From the NCBI GenBank assembly GCA_963752745.1, contig CAVWAK010000028.1, positions 1-64,000 on the forward strand: a stretch of 64,000 nucleotides of DNA, given 5' to 3'. The translations under genes were made by a program, and so were the position numbers. The first letter of the stretch is position 1; each line of letters begins with the position of its first letter. Shown one piece after another: positions 35,823 to 44,212 of the stretch. The notes under the pieces were generated by a model, which saw nothing but the letters and a program-made list of their open reading frames with translations, searched no databases and was not told the origin of the DNA. This stretch comes from Thiogranum sp963752745. GTDB taxonomy: Bacteria > Pseudomonadota > Gammaproteobacteria > DSM-19610.

Positions 35823-36026
35823 TCAGTCGTGCTGTCGCTGACGTTGCCTGGCGCGCCTGACAATGGCGTGCCGCTGTGTGTCGTCTGACTGCCCCCACGA
35901 GGTAATTTCCTCCAGGCTTCGGAAACAGCCCAGGCAAATGTCGTTATCGTCGAGGCAGCAGTTGCGCACGCAGGGGGAAGGTACGGTAGAAACGGCTTGG
36001 AGTGGCGGCAAACGCCGGTCAGGCAT
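35823..36026 (-). CDS. DUF1289 family small Cys-rich protein
   Basis: 67 residues from ATG 36026. The core VPSPCVRNCCLDDNDICLGCFR is the DUF1289 signature with four spaced Cys residues that may bind a metal or Fe-S cluster, followed by SLEEITSWGQSDDTQR. The longer open frame to 36233 is not needed and overlaps the Arg-rich gene. Function is unknown. The short overlap with the upstream Arg-rich gene and the small gap to apeB indicate an operon. Confidence 0.85.
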   Translation of the reverse strand: MPDRRLPPLQAVSTVPSPCVRNCCLDDNDICLGCFRSLEEITSWGQSDDTQRHAIVRRARQRQRQHD

Positions 36027-36360
36027 ACAGGTTGATGCGCGTACGGGAGAGTGTGGTCTCCGCATCGCCGCTTTGCGGCTGGCGGCGGTTATCGATCTCG
36101 CGTCGGTCGTGCTGGCTGCGTGTGTCCAGCAGCACCGTGTTCCGTTGTTGGCGCCGGTCGGCGCCCTTGCGGCGCTCGCCGTGGCGCCGGTCCTGGACGG
36201 GTTTTTGCCGCCGGGCATTACTGCCCTCACCAATCTGGACCGGGTGCACCGATGGGTAGGGCGCTATTGCATTGACCCCACGTGTTGTTGCCGGCTGGCG
36301 GGCCTCAGCCTTGAGGCTTTGTACGCCAGCGTCCTCTGATACAAGATTTAACCATTGCAT
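36019..36360 (-). CDS. Arg-rich small hypothetical protein
   Basis: 113 residues. The central part repeats an RR-x4-RR pattern (DRRHGERRKGADRRQQR, DRREIDNRRQ), and the protein ends TTLSRTRINLYA. Short proteins with repeated DRRxxERR motifs occur widely in gammaproteobacteria but have no known role. It overlaps the DUF1289 start by 8 bp, which supports expression. The ATG is followed by a normal, non-basic stretch (QWLNLVSEDAGVQSLKAEA). RNA or membrane binding through arginines would be a guess. Confidence 0.6.
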   Translation of the reverse strand: MQWLNLVSEDAGVQSLKAEARQPATTRGVNAIAPYPSVHPVQIGEGSNARRQKPVQDRRHGERRKGADRRQQRNTVLLDTRSQHDRREIDNRRQPQSGDAETTLSRTRINLYA

Positions 36361-36459
36361 ATTATAAGTATACGTAATTCTCTGTGAGGTCGGCCAGTTT
36401 CAGTCGGCTTAAAGCCAAATAAACATTATATATGATTGAATTTTAATGAATTAAAATAG

Positions 36460-38571
36460 TTACGCTTTCCGGTGCAACGGTACGATATTGTCGTTGCCCA
36501 GCAGCGGTTCCGGCCTGCTGAAATGGTAGCCCTGGGCGAAATCAACGCCGATAGACTTGAGTTGGTCGACAATTGCTTGATTTTCAACAAATTCGGCAAT
36601 GGTGCGAATACTCAGGGTATGGCCAACCTGGTGGATGGCCTCGACGATTGCGCGGTTCATCGGATCCGTATTCATATCCTTGACGAAGCTGCCATCGATT
36701 TTCAGGAAATCCACCGGCAGATTTTTGAGATAGCCGAATGAACTCAGGCCGCTGCCGAAGTCGTCAAGCGCAAATCGGCAGCCGAGCTTTTTCAGTAAGT
36801 TGATCATTCGGCTGGTGTTTTCGAGATTAAATACGGCTGCCGTTTCAGTGACTTCGAAGCACAGCTGGCCAGCCTGCACCTGATACTCGTTGATTTTGGC
36901 CTGGATGTAATTGGGCAGGTCATCATCATTGAGCGAGTTGCCCGACAGGTTAATCGAATAAATGCCCAAATCCCCCCGTTGCTGGGCAACGTGCAGGAAG
37001 TTGAAGGCTGAATCGATAACCCAGCGATCCAGGGAGTTCATCAGGTTGTAGCGCTCTGCGGCCGGAATAAAGGCAACTGGCGGTACAATCTTGCCGTCAT
37101 GATCGATCATTCGCACCAGCAGTTCGTAGTGTGGTGTCAGTTCGCTTTCGTTGAGAGAGGTTATCGCCTGTTTGTACAAAACGAATCGATTGTCTTCCAG
37201 CGCTTCCTTGATGCGGGATACCCAGTGCATCTCATTATGGCGCTCACCGAGGCCACTATCACCTTCCGTGTATATGTGTACACGGTTACGCCCCAATTCC
37301 TTGGCGACGTAACAGGCGACGTCGGCCGCGCTCAGTGCGAAGGATGCATTTTCAGTATCACGGTTAACGGGGATCATGCCGATGCTGACGCCAACATCGA
37401 AGCGGCGATCCTGCCACTGGAAGGTAAAGTTGGCAAAGGACTGGAGTAACTGGTTGGCAATTTCAGTCGCCTTTTTCAGATCAACGGCCTCCAGCAGGAT
37501 GCCGAACTCGTCTCCGCCAAGACGTGCCAGTGAGGCGCTGGTGGGTACATTGGCGCGCAGGGTGCGGCTGAGCTGTTTGAGTAATTCATCACCCGCCGCG
37601 TGCCCGCAGGTATCGTTGATTACTTTGAACTGGTCCAGGTCGAGGTAGAGCAAGGCGTGTTGCAGCGACGGGTCGGCGACGATCCCGGTAAGCATGTTGG
37701 CCAGTCGGTCAGTAAATTCGTTGCGATTGGCCAGTCCGGTGAGTCCGTCATGAGTGGCCTGCCAGGTCATCTGGTGGGCCATGCGGCGCTCGCGGGTAAC
37801 GTCGTGAAATACCAGCACTGTACCTATGATGCGATTGTCACGGTCGAAAATGGGCGCTGCCGAATCTTCGATGTGGAATTCCTGGCCGTTGCGATTGACC
37901 AATATGCATTGTTCGTTGAGGGTTACCACCCGGCCGGTACGCAGGCTGATTACGGCCGGGCTTTCAACAGGATGGCGCGTCGCTTCGTTGATCAGCGGCA
38001 GCACTTCCGTTAGCAGATACCCCTGTGCATCGCCGTAAGTCCAGCCGGTGACATGTTCTGCAACCGGGTTCATGTAATCGACGCGACCCTCGGCATCGGT
38101 GGTAATCACGCCGTCACCGATCGAGTGCAGGGTGATTAACGCCCGCTCACGTTCCTGGTAGAGCGCTTCTTCGGTGCGCCGCCGGTCGACGCGTTCGCGG
38201 CACTCGCGCAGTTCGCGTTCTATCGCCGGTACCAGACGCGCCAGGTTATCTTTCATGATGTAGTCGTTAGCGCCGTAGCGCATGGCTTCAACGGCTATTT
38301 CTTCGCCGACTGTGCCGGATACCAGGATGAACGGGGTGTCCTGGTCATGTTCACGCAGGATCTCAAGTGCTTTCAATCCACTGAAACCTGGCATGGAATA
38401 ATCGGACACAATGATTTGCCAGTTTTTAGCGTCCAGGGCTGCGCGTAACTCAGGTTCATTGTCGACGCGGATAAATTCTATGTTGTAACCGGCGCGGCGC
38501 AGCTTTACCAGAACGAGCTGGGCATCATCGTCACTGTCTTCCACCATTAACAGCTGCAGCGGCGTAGCCAT
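36460..38571 (-). CDS. REC-PAS-GGDEF-EAL cyclic-di-GMP signalling protein
   Basis: 703 residues. Receiver domain (about 1-125) with phospho-Asp in WQIIVSDYSMPGFSG; PAS domain (about 150-275) with DGVITTDAEGRVDYMNPVAE; GGDEF domain with the intact catalytic motif in LARLGGDEFGILLE; EAL domain from about 455. The EAL signature itself is ELL (HYELLVRM), but the other catalytic residues are present: NLSGN, FEVTETA, DDFGSG, LKIDG, EFVEN and QGYHFSRP. Both cyclase and phosphodiesterase activity are thus possible. Its ATG overlaps the stop of the upstream response regulator by one base (TAATG). Confidence 0.93.
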   Translation of the reverse strand: MATPLQLLMVEDSDDDAQLVLVKLRRAGYNIEFIRVDNEPELRAALDAKNWQIIVSDYSMPGFSGLKALEILREHDQDTPFILVSGTVGEEIAVEAMRYGANDYIMKDNLARLVPAIERELRECRERVDRRRTEEALYQERERALITLHSIGDGVITTDAEGRVDYMNPVAEHVTGWTYGDAQGYLLTEVLPLINEATRHPVESPAVISLRTGRVVTLNEQCILVNRNGQEFHIEDSAAPIFDRDNRIIGTVLVFHDVTRERRMAHQMTWQATHDGLTGLANRNEFTDRLANMLTGIVADPSLQHALLYLDLDQFKVINDTCGHAAGDELLKQLSRTLRANVPTSASLARLGGDEFGILLEAVDLKKATEIANQLLQSFANFTFQWQDRRFDVGVSIGMIPVNRDTENASFALSAADVACYVAKELGRNRVHIYTEGDSGLGERHNEMHWVSRIKEALEDNRFVLYKQAITSLNESELTPHYELLVRMIDHDGKIVPPVAFIPAAERYNLMNSLDRWVIDSAFNFLHVAQQRGDLGIYSINLSGNSLNDDDLPNYIQAKINEYQVQAGQLCFEVTETAAVFNLENTSRMINLLKKLGCRFALDDFGSGLSSFGYLKNLPVDFLKIDGSFVKDMNTDPMNRAIVEAIHQVGHTLSIRTIAEFVENQAIVDQLKSIGVDFAQGYHFSRPEPLLGNDNIVPLHRKA

Positions 38572-39002
38572 TAGTGTCGTGACCCGGGCTGGATATAAGG
38601 ATGGTTAAGTTGAAGCCAGTAGGGCACGATCTGGCTCACAGTTTCGGCAAAGTTTGTGCCGTGATCGGATTTGCTCAGTAAACTGTTGGCGCCCAGGTCG
38701 TAGCTGCGGGCAATATCGCTACTGTCTTCGGAGCCGGAAAGCATAACAACCGGTACGTGGCTGGTCTGGCGGGTTGCTCGCACGTGCTGTAATACATCAA
38801 GCCCGGACAATCCAGGCAGATTCACATCCAGCAATATCAGCTGAACCGGTTCTCCGTGCCATTGTTTGAGCAGCTCAATGGCTTCGGCGCCATCACGTGC
38901 GTGGCGTACACTGTTTGCCGGCACCTGTTGCTGTAGCGTCCTGAGTATCAGCGCGGCATCATTGTCGTCATCTTCTACCAGTAGGATCATATAGTTAAGC
39001 AT
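38571..39002 (-). CDS. Single-domain response regulator (Rcp1/CheY type)
   Basis: 143 residues forming one receiver domain: acidic pair LLVEDDDND, phospho-Asp in LILLDVNLPGLSGLDVL, and the conserved Thr/Ser and Lys positions in VVMLSGSEDSSDI and SLLSKSD. There is no output domain. The sequence resembles the Rcp1-like branch of regulators with an LLVEDDxxD start. It overlaps the REC-PAS-GGDEF-EAL gene, so the two receivers probably take part in one phosphorelay; no kinase gene is adjacent. Confidence 0.92.
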   Translation of the reverse strand: MLNYMILLVEDDDNDAALILRTLQQQVPANSVRHARDGAEAIELLKQWHGEPVQLILLDVNLPGLSGLDVLQHVRATRQTSHVPVVMLSGSEDSSDIARSYDLGANSLLSKSDHGTNFAETVSQIVPYWLQLNHPYIQPGSRH

Positions 39003-39011
39003 CTCTGCACG

Positions 39012-39491
39012 TCAGGTGGCGCGTTGCCAGTGGCCGGATTTGCCACCCTGTTTTTCGATCAGTCGCACCTGATCGATCGTCATGCCACGGTCAACTGCTT
39101 TGCACATATCGTAAATTGTCAGCAGGGTGATCTGAACGGCTGTTAAAGCCTCCATCTCTACCCCGGTCTGCCCCCGGGTTTCCACCGTTACTACGCAGTT
39201 GACTGCCGGGGGAGCGGTCAGTGTAGTCAAATCGATATCTACCCGCGTCAGGGCGAGGGGGTGGCACAGTGGCACCAGATCGGCAGTTTTCTTAGCGGCC
39301 ATGATGCCTGCAACTCGAGCGATACCGAGCACGTCACCTTTCTTGTGCCCGCCGGTGCGAATCAGTGCCAGGGTTTCGGCTTCCACAAGGATCCGGCCTT
39401 CGGCCACAGCGCGTCGGGCGCTGGCTGGTTTTTCGCCGACGTCGACCATGTGAGCTTCGCCAGCGGCATTGAAATGTGTAAGTTCACTCAT
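39012..39491 (-). CDS. moaC: Cyclic pyranopterin monophosphate synthase MoaC
   Basis: Catalyses the step after MoaA in molybdenum cofactor synthesis, forming cyclic pyranopterin monophosphate. It has 159 residues from ATG 39491. Signatures are MVDVGEKPASARRAVAEG, ADLVPLCHPLALTRVDIDL, ETRGQTGVEMEALTAVQ and IYDMCKAVDRGM, which include the catalytic Lys and Asp residues. An in-frame upstream extension to 39542 is not conserved. It diverges from moaD-moaE across 128 bp. moaA and moaB are not in the window. Confidence 0.97.
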   Translation of the reverse strand: MSELTHFNAAGEAHMVDVGEKPASARRAVAEGRILVEAETLALIRTGGHKKGDVLGIARVAGIMAAKKTADLVPLCHPLALTRVDIDLTTLTAPPAVNCVVTVETRGQTGVEMEALTAVQITLLTIYDMCKAVDRGMTIDQVRLIEKQGGKSGHWQRAT

Positions 39492-39619
39492 ACAAACTGC
39501 CCGGAAGTTATCCTGTATTTTGCATGATACACTTGGAAACAAGAATTTCCGGAATCTTTACTTGTGGTTACGGCAACTATAGGTCGCTCCGCCTGAGCGC
39601 GCAATGCAGTTCTTTGATT

Positions 39620-39859
39620 ATGCAGGTACATGTTCTTTTTTTCGCCAGTCTGCGTGAGCGTATTGGATGCGCCGGGCAGGAATTATCGCTCTCTGCAGGT
39701 GCTACGGTTGCTGACGCCTGGTCACATGCTGCGGGCGGGAATGTCTTGTCTGACAATATCCTGGCGGCTCGGAATATGGAGTACGTGGCGTTCTCCAGCG
39801 AACTGGCCGACGGTGATGAAATAGCCTTCTTTCCACCGGTAACCGGGGGTGCCGGGTGA
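39620..39859 (+). CDS. moaD: Molybdopterin synthase sulfur-carrier subunit MoaD
   Basis: 79-residue ubiquitin-fold protein from ATG 39620. It begins MQVHVLFFASLRERIG, includes DGDEIAFFPPVTGGAG, and ends with the Gly-Gly-Ala-Gly type tail. The family normally ends in Gly-Gly after adenylation by MoeB, so the final residue pattern GGAG should be noted; the terminal Gly needed for the thiocarboxylate is present. The stop overlaps the GTG start of moaE. Confidence 0.93.
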   Translation: MQVHVLFFASLRERIGCAGQELSLSAGATVADAWSHAAGGNVLSDNILAARNMEYVAFSSELADGDEIAFFPPVTGGAG

Positions 39860-40293
39860 AACTGGCGGTTATTGACGAGGCGCTCGAACCCTGGAGTTAT
39901 CTGAGCGAGTATCAGCAAGTGGCTCATAAACAGCCCGGAGAATACGGCGCAACTGCGGCATTTGTCGGTACCATGCGCGATTTCAATGAGGGCGACGAGG
40001 TGCGTGGCATGTTTCTGGAACATTATCCCGGCATGACAGAACGCTACCTGGAGAAAATCGCGCAGCAGGCTAGCGAACGCTGGTCGCTAAGTGACTGTTT
40101 GATTGTTCACCGCGTGGGTAACTTGCTGCCCGGTGATCCCATTGTGCTGGTTGCCGCCTGGTCTGCCCATCGTAACGCTGCGTTTGAAGCCAGTCGCTGG
40201 TTGATGGAAGAGCTCAAGTCCAAAGCGCCATTCTGGAAGAAAGAGCAGCTCGCGGAAGGTAGTCGCTGGGTGGCAAAGAATACGCAGGGGTGA
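39856..40293 (+). CDS. moaE: Molybdopterin synthase catalytic subunit MoaE
   Basis: 145 residues from GTG 39856, overlapping moaD by 4 bp. It inserts sulfur from MoaD thiocarboxylate into the pterin. Signatures are GATAAFVGTMRDFNEGDEV, MFLEHYPGMTERYLEKI, VHRVGNLLPGDPIVLVA and LKSKAPFWKKEQL with the catalytic Lys residues. It is intact and full length. It converges with the phosphodiesterase gene with 6 bp between stops. Confidence 0.96.
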   Translation: MKLAVIDEALEPWSYLSEYQQVAHKQPGEYGATAAFVGTMRDFNEGDEVRGMFLEHYPGMTERYLEKIAQQASERWSLSDCLIVHRVGNLLPGDPIVLVAAWSAHRNAAFEASRWLMEELKSKAPFWKKEQLAEGSRWVAKNTQG

Positions 40294-40299
40294 TTCGGT

Positions 40300-40842
40300 T
40301 TAAGACGCTTCTCTTGAATCTGTTGCGGCATTGAGTTCCACCGCGCGTATTTCAAACTTCATCGTCTCAAGATCACCCATTACATACGTGGCTGGTGCCG
40401 CGACTCCGCCGACAGTACCCGGGTTGACGACGTGGGTGTGGCCACCTTTGATGTTATCGATGAGTTCAACGTTTGCTTCGTGGTCGTGGCCGCAGCACAC
40501 CAGATCCCAGTCACCGGTGGTGGCCATAGCGTGGGCATAATGCGGGTAATGCACCAGAAAAATCTTCCGGCCGGCCAGGTTAATGCCGGCATCCTGACCA
40601 TAGAACGTCATCTGGTTACCGGGCTGGCTGGCAATGCGTGCCATCATGTACAGGTCGCCGGCATTGTTGCCGTATATTACATGGATAGGCAGCCCCAGTG
40701 GTTTCAGTACATTCAGGGTGCTGGGCGCGACGACGTCTCCGCAGTGAAGTATGGCTTCGGCTCCATCGGCTTTAGCGCTGCGGGCAGCTGCTTCCAGCAA
40801 GGGGCGGTGATCGTGGCTGTCAGAGACAATACAGACTTTCAT
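40300..40842 (-). CDS. YfcE/MJ0936-family metallophosphoesterase
   Basis: 180 residues from ATG 40842. Metal-binding motifs occur in order: VSDSHDH, ILHCGDVV, YGNNAGD, VCCGHDHEANV and HVVNPGTVGG. This pattern is that of small phosphodiesterases related to E. coli YfcE, which cleave model phosphodiesters with Mn2+. The natural substrate is unknown. It lies 4 bp behind ppa on the same strand, so it is expressed with the soluble pyrophosphatase. Confidence 0.9.
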   Translation of the reverse strand: MKVCIVSDSHDHRPLLEAAARSAKADGAEAILHCGDVVAPSTLNVLKPLGLPIHVIYGNNAGDLYMMARIASQPGNQMTFYGQDAGINLAGRKIFLVHYPHYAHAMATTGDWDLVCCGHDHEANVELIDNIKGGHTHVVNPGTVGGVAAPATYVMGDLETMKFEIRAVELNAATDSREAS

Positions 40843-40846
40843 GGCG

Positions 40847-41395
40847 TTAGAAGTTCGGTTTCTCCGGCGCATTCCTGAACATTTCGATGCTGTCGAGAAT
40901 CTCCTGCTTGGCTTCGTCGAGACCGTACCAGCCCTCTACGCGTACCCATTTGCCTTCATCGAGGTCTTTGTAGTGTTCGAAGAAGTGGGCGATCTGTTCG
41001 AGTGTGGCCGACGACAGATTGCGGAAATCCTGAACGTGGCGATATTCCTTGCAGAGCTTGTCGACGGGCACGGCCAGGATTTTGGCATCATCCCCGGATT
41101 CATCGGTCATTTTCAGTACACCCACCGGGCGGCAATTCACCACCGAGCCACTGATAAGCGGATATGGAGTCAGAACCAGAACATCAACCGGGTCGCCATC
41201 CTTCGATAACGTGTGGGGAACATAGCCGTAATTGCAAGGATAATGCATGGAAGTGGTCATGAATCGGTCGACAAACATGGCGCCGGTGTCCTTGTCGACC
41301 TCGTACTTGACCGGATCGCTATGGGCCGGAATTTCGACAATGACATTAATGTCGTTGGGGCAATTTTCACCGGAACAGACGCGGTCAAGGTTCAT
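40847..41395 (-). CDS. ppa: Soluble inorganic pyrophosphatase
   Basis: Family I enzyme of 182 residues that hydrolyses PPi to phosphate. It contains IVEIPAHSDPVKYEVDKDTG, DRFMTTSMHYPCNYGYVPHTL, the signature SKDGDPVDVLVLTPYPL, and DESGDDAKILAVP, giving the full set of Mg-binding Asp residues. It is separated from hppA, the membrane pyrophosphatase, by a palindromic element and a terminator. Having both means the cell can choose between wasting and conserving PPi energy, and the neighbouring PPi-type phosphofructokinase uses the same pool. Confidence 0.97.
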   Translation of the reverse strand: MNLDRVCSGENCPNDINVIVEIPAHSDPVKYEVDKDTGAMFVDRFMTTSMHYPCNYGYVPHTLSKDGDPVDVLVLTPYPLISGSVVNCRPVGVLKMTDESGDDAKILAVPVDKLCKEYRHVQDFRNLSSATLEQIAHFFEHYKDLDEGKWVRVEGWYGLDEAKQEILDSIEMFRNAPEKPNF

Positions 41396-41517
41396 GGCAG
41401 TTTTCCGTCAAGCATTCAATACAATTGGCAAGTATAGCGGGGTTCCATTAGGTTTTCCTAATTTAGGGTTGGATCCGGGGATAGGGAGACAGCCGTTGCT
41501 CTTTTCGAGTTTGGTGC

Positions 41518-41711
41518 GCCGCTTGCCGGGAGCGCGTATTTTAATTCCAGCGATTTGCCCGCTTCGCGGGTTCCCTGTGCTTCTCGACGTTTTGCGCGTT
41601 CGCTAAACTCACGAATCTCCGATTCGTTCAGACACCGCTCACTCTATCGCAAAACGTCTGCGATGCTCGGCTGCATCGATGGAATTAAAATACGCGCTCC
41701 CGGCAAGTGGC
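41518..41711. repeat. 194-bp palindromic MITE-like element with internal hairpins
   Basis: The 392 bp between ppa and hppA hold no gene. Positions 41518-41549 and 41680-41711 are inverted copies of 32 bp with a single mismatch; the central 28 bp (41522-41549 versus 41680-41707) match exactly. Inside lie further inverted pairs: GACGTTTTGCG at 41586-41596 with CGCAAAACGTC at 41648-41658, a CCCGC/GCGGG hairpin (41558-41570), an ACGAATC/GATTCGT hairpin (41611-41627) and CGATGC/GCATCG (41661-41678). The whole can fold into a branched structure. No clear target-site duplication and no reading frame of note are seen. Confidence 0.8.
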
Positions 41712-41737
41712 TTGGGTCTGACAACAAGCATAAAAAA

Positions 41738-41759
41738 GGGGCTGGTAAAAACCAGCCCC
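41738..41759 (-). terminator. Intrinsic terminator of hppA
   Basis: GGGGCTGGT, AAAA, ACCAGCCCC with six A residues at 41732-41737, which read as a T run on the minus strand. It lies about 28 bp behind the hppA stop. Confidence 0.88.
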
Positions 41760-41787
41760 CTTAAGGTTTGACCTGTAAAAGGTCAGA

Positions 41788-43815
41788 TCAAAGTAGCGGC
41801 ACAATCATCAGCGCCACAATGTTGATGATCTTGATCAACGGGTTGATAGCCGGGCCGGCGGTATCCTTGTAGGGGTCGCCTACAGTGTCACCGGTAACCG
41901 CTGCCTTATGGGCATCCGATCCCTTGCCACCGAAGTTGCCGTCCTCGATATACTTCTTGGCGTTATCCCAGGCGCCACCGCCGGTGGTCATGGAAATGGC
42001 GACGAACAGACCGGTGACAATGGTGCCGAGCAGAACACCGCCCAGTGCCTGCGGGCCGAGCAGCAAGCCGACGAGTATCGGGACCATGATCGGTAGCAGG
42101 GAAGGGATGATCATTTCCTTGATGGCGGCGCGTGTCAGCATGTCGACCGCCTTGGAATAGTCCGGCTTTTGGCTGTGGTCCATGATGCCGGGCATTTCCT
42201 TGAACTGGCGACGGACTTCATTGACGATGCCACCGGCCGCACGTCCAACAGCTTCCATCGCCATGGCGCCGAACAGGTAGGGTACCAGGCCACCGATGAA
42301 CAGCCCGATAATGACCATGTGGTTGGACAGGTCAAACGACAGATCCATACCACGGGCTTGCAGGCTGTGGGTGTAGTCAGCGAACAGTACCAGTGCTGCC
42401 AGGCCGGCGGAGCCGATGGCGTAACCTTTGGTGACTGCCTTGGTGGTGTTGCCAACAGCATCCAGAGGATCGGTGATGTTGCGGACCTTTTCATCCAGTT
42501 CAGCCATTTCGGCAATGCCGCCGGCGTTATCGGTAATCGGTCCGTAGGCATCCAGTGCCACGATGATGCCGGTCATGGACAGCATGGAAGTGGCTGCGAT
42601 GGCAATACCGTACAGGCCCGCCAGCTCGTGGGCGCCCCAGATGGAGGCGCATACAGCGAGTACCGGTGCGGCGGTAGATTTCATCGATACACCCAGGCCG
42701 GCAATAACGTTGGTGCCGTCACCGGTGGTGGAAGCCTCGGCGATGTGTCGAACCGGCGAGAACTCGGTAGCAGTGTAGTACTCGGTGATCACTACCATGG
42801 CAGCTGTCAGCGCCAGACCAATGAGACCACAGTAAAACAGGTTCATGGTAGAGACGCTGCCACCGTCAAGCATGATGGTGTCGCCCATCACCTGCTGTGT
42901 GACGAAGTAGAAGGCTATCGCCGCCAGCGCACCGGCCACCATCAGGCCACGATACAGGGCGTTCATGATTTTCCCGCCCTCGCGTACATTGACAAAGAAG
43001 GTACCGATGATTGACGCGATAATGGATACGCCACCCAGTACCAGCGGATAAATAGCAGCCTGTACCGCAATATCCGTTAGCATCAGGCTGCCCAGCAGCA
43101 TGGTGGCGACCACGGTCACGGCGTAGGTCTCGAACAGGTCGGCGGCCATACCGGCGCAGTCGCCAACGTTATCGCCGACGTTATCGGCGATGACCGCAGG
43201 GTTGCGCGGATCATCCTCGGGAATACCGGCTTCCACCTTGCCGACGATATCGGCGCCGACGTCAGCACCCTTGGTGAAAATGCCGCCGCCGAGTCGGGCG
43301 AAAATTGAAATCAGTGAGCCGCCAAATGCCAGGCCGACTAATGGGTGAATGGGGTCTTCAACACCCATCATAACCAGTGCACCGTAGAAACCGGCAACAC
43401 CGAGCAGGCCCAGGCCTACCACCAGCATGCCGGTGATGGCGCCACCGCGGAAAGCAATCTGCATGGCGGCATTGAGTCCGTCATTGGCGGCTTCCGCGGT
43501 GCGCACGTTGGAGCGCACCGAGATGTGCATGCCGATGTAGCCGGCCAGTCCGGAGAATATCGCACCGATGGCAAAGCCGGTCGCGGTTGTCCATTCAATG
43601 AAGATGCCGATGACGATAAACAGCACAACACCGACGATGCCGATAGCAGTGTACTGTCGGTTGAGATAGGCCTTGGCGCCTTCCTGTATCGCGAGGGCGA
43701 TTTCCTGCATGCGGGCATTGCCTGCGGGCTTGGCCAGGATCCATCGCACCGAGACGATGCCGTAAACAATGGCTGCCATAGCGCAGACTAGCGAAAATAT
43801 CAGTTCTGTTGACAT
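41788..43815 (-). CDS. hppA: Membrane proton-pumping pyrophosphatase, K+-independent type
   Basis: Couples PPi hydrolysis to proton export; 675 residues with about 16 hydrophobic segments. The catalytic core is present: GGGIFTKGADVGADIVGKVE, IPEDDPRNPAVIADNVGDN, VGDCAGMAADLFE and the C-terminal GDTVGDPYKDTAGPAINPL. The segment GNTTKAVTKGYAIGSA has Lys where K+-dependent enzymes have Ala, which places it in the K+-independent H+-pumping class. It is preceded on the same strand by a small gene and a PPi-type phosphofructokinase. Depending on conditions the pump may run in reverse to make PPi. Confidence 0.97.
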   Translation of the reverse strand: MSTELIFSLVCAMAAIVYGIVSVRWILAKPAGNARMQEIALAIQEGAKAYLNRQYTAIGIVGVVLFIVIGIFIEWTTATGFAIGAIFSGLAGYIGMHISVRSNVRTAEAANDGLNAAMQIAFRGGAITGMLVVGLGLLGVAGFYGALVMMGVEDPIHPLVGLAFGGSLISIFARLGGGIFTKGADVGADIVGKVEAGIPEDDPRNPAVIADNVGDNVGDCAGMAADLFETYAVTVVATMLLGSLMLTDIAVQAAIYPLVLGGVSIIASIIGTFFVNVREGGKIMNALYRGLMVAGALAAIAFYFVTQQVMGDTIMLDGGSVSTMNLFYCGLIGLALTAAMVVITEYYTATEFSPVRHIAEASTTGDGTNVIAGLGVSMKSTAAPVLAVCASIWGAHELAGLYGIAIAATSMLSMTGIIVALDAYGPITDNAGGIAEMAELDEKVRNITDPLDAVGNTTKAVTKGYAIGSAGLAALVLFADYTHSLQARGMDLSFDLSNHMVIIGLFIGGLVPYLFGAMAMEAVGRAAGGIVNEVRRQFKEMPGIMDHSQKPDYSKAVDMLTRAAIKEMIIPSLLPIMVPILVGLLLGPQALGGVLLGTIVTGLFVAISMTTGGGAWDNAKKYIEDGNFGGKGSDAHKAAVTGDTVGDPYKDTAGPAINPLIKIINIVALMIVPLL

Positions 43816-43969
43816 GTGTTCCTCCGACGACGTTCAAAAATGTACCGACCCCAGTGAGCCTCTTGATCAGCTAAATCCTGAATCAGGGAGTCTGAACTCA
43901 TTGACCCTCACTGATCCTTGATCTTGATCATGGTCTTGTTTGTGGCGTTCAAAATTTCCGCTGCCGGTT

Positions 43970-44170
43970 TTATCCGGGGGCACTAAATGATGTGCCGACC
44001 GTAAAACCGAACAATTTTTCCAGATCAAACTCGCGAATCAGCCTGTCCACAGCCTGCTGGCCATGTTCACGCTGGACTTCTGCCAGGATCAAACGGGCGC
44101 CGTTGCGATTGTAGCCGCCACCCATATTGGCCTGGACGCTGATCAGTTCACGTGCTTTATCCAGAGTCAT
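43970..44170 (-). CDS. Small hypothetical protein between pfp and hppA
   Basis: 66 residues from ATG 44170 (MTLDKARELISVQANMGGGYNRNGARLILAEVQREH in family-like style, ending TVGTSFSAPG). It is soluble and probably helical. I do not recognise a domain. It lies between two PPi-metabolism genes, which suggests a regulator or accessory factor, though this is only context. The pfp terminator ends just 12 bp upstream of its ATG and no good ribosome site is visible, so expression depends on read-through or an unseen promoter. An ATG at 44182 falls inside the terminator and is unlikely. Confidence 0.6.
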   Translation of the reverse strand: MTLDKARELISVQANMGGGYNRNGARLILAEVQREHGQQAVDRLIREFDLEKLFGFTVGTSFSAPG

Positions 44171-44182
44171 TGTGTGCCACAA

Positions 44183-44206
44183 AAAAGGGCGCTTACGCGC
44201 CCTTTT
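44183..44206 (-). terminator. Intrinsic terminator of pfp
   Basis: AAAAGGGCGC, TTAC, GCGCCCTTTT. On the minus strand the hairpin is followed by a run of T residues, 7 bp behind the pfp stop. Confidence 0.85.
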
Positions 44207-44212
44207 CCTTGT

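Noticed and set aside
39492..39619. Divergent moaC/moaD gap considered for a molybdenum-cofactor riboswitch
   Set aside because: I could not match the conserved aptamer parts by eye, and that element usually precedes moaA.
42169..43014. Forward frame of 281 residues opposite hppA
   Set aside because: His/Gly/Asp-rich with no family match; hppA on the minus strand is certain.
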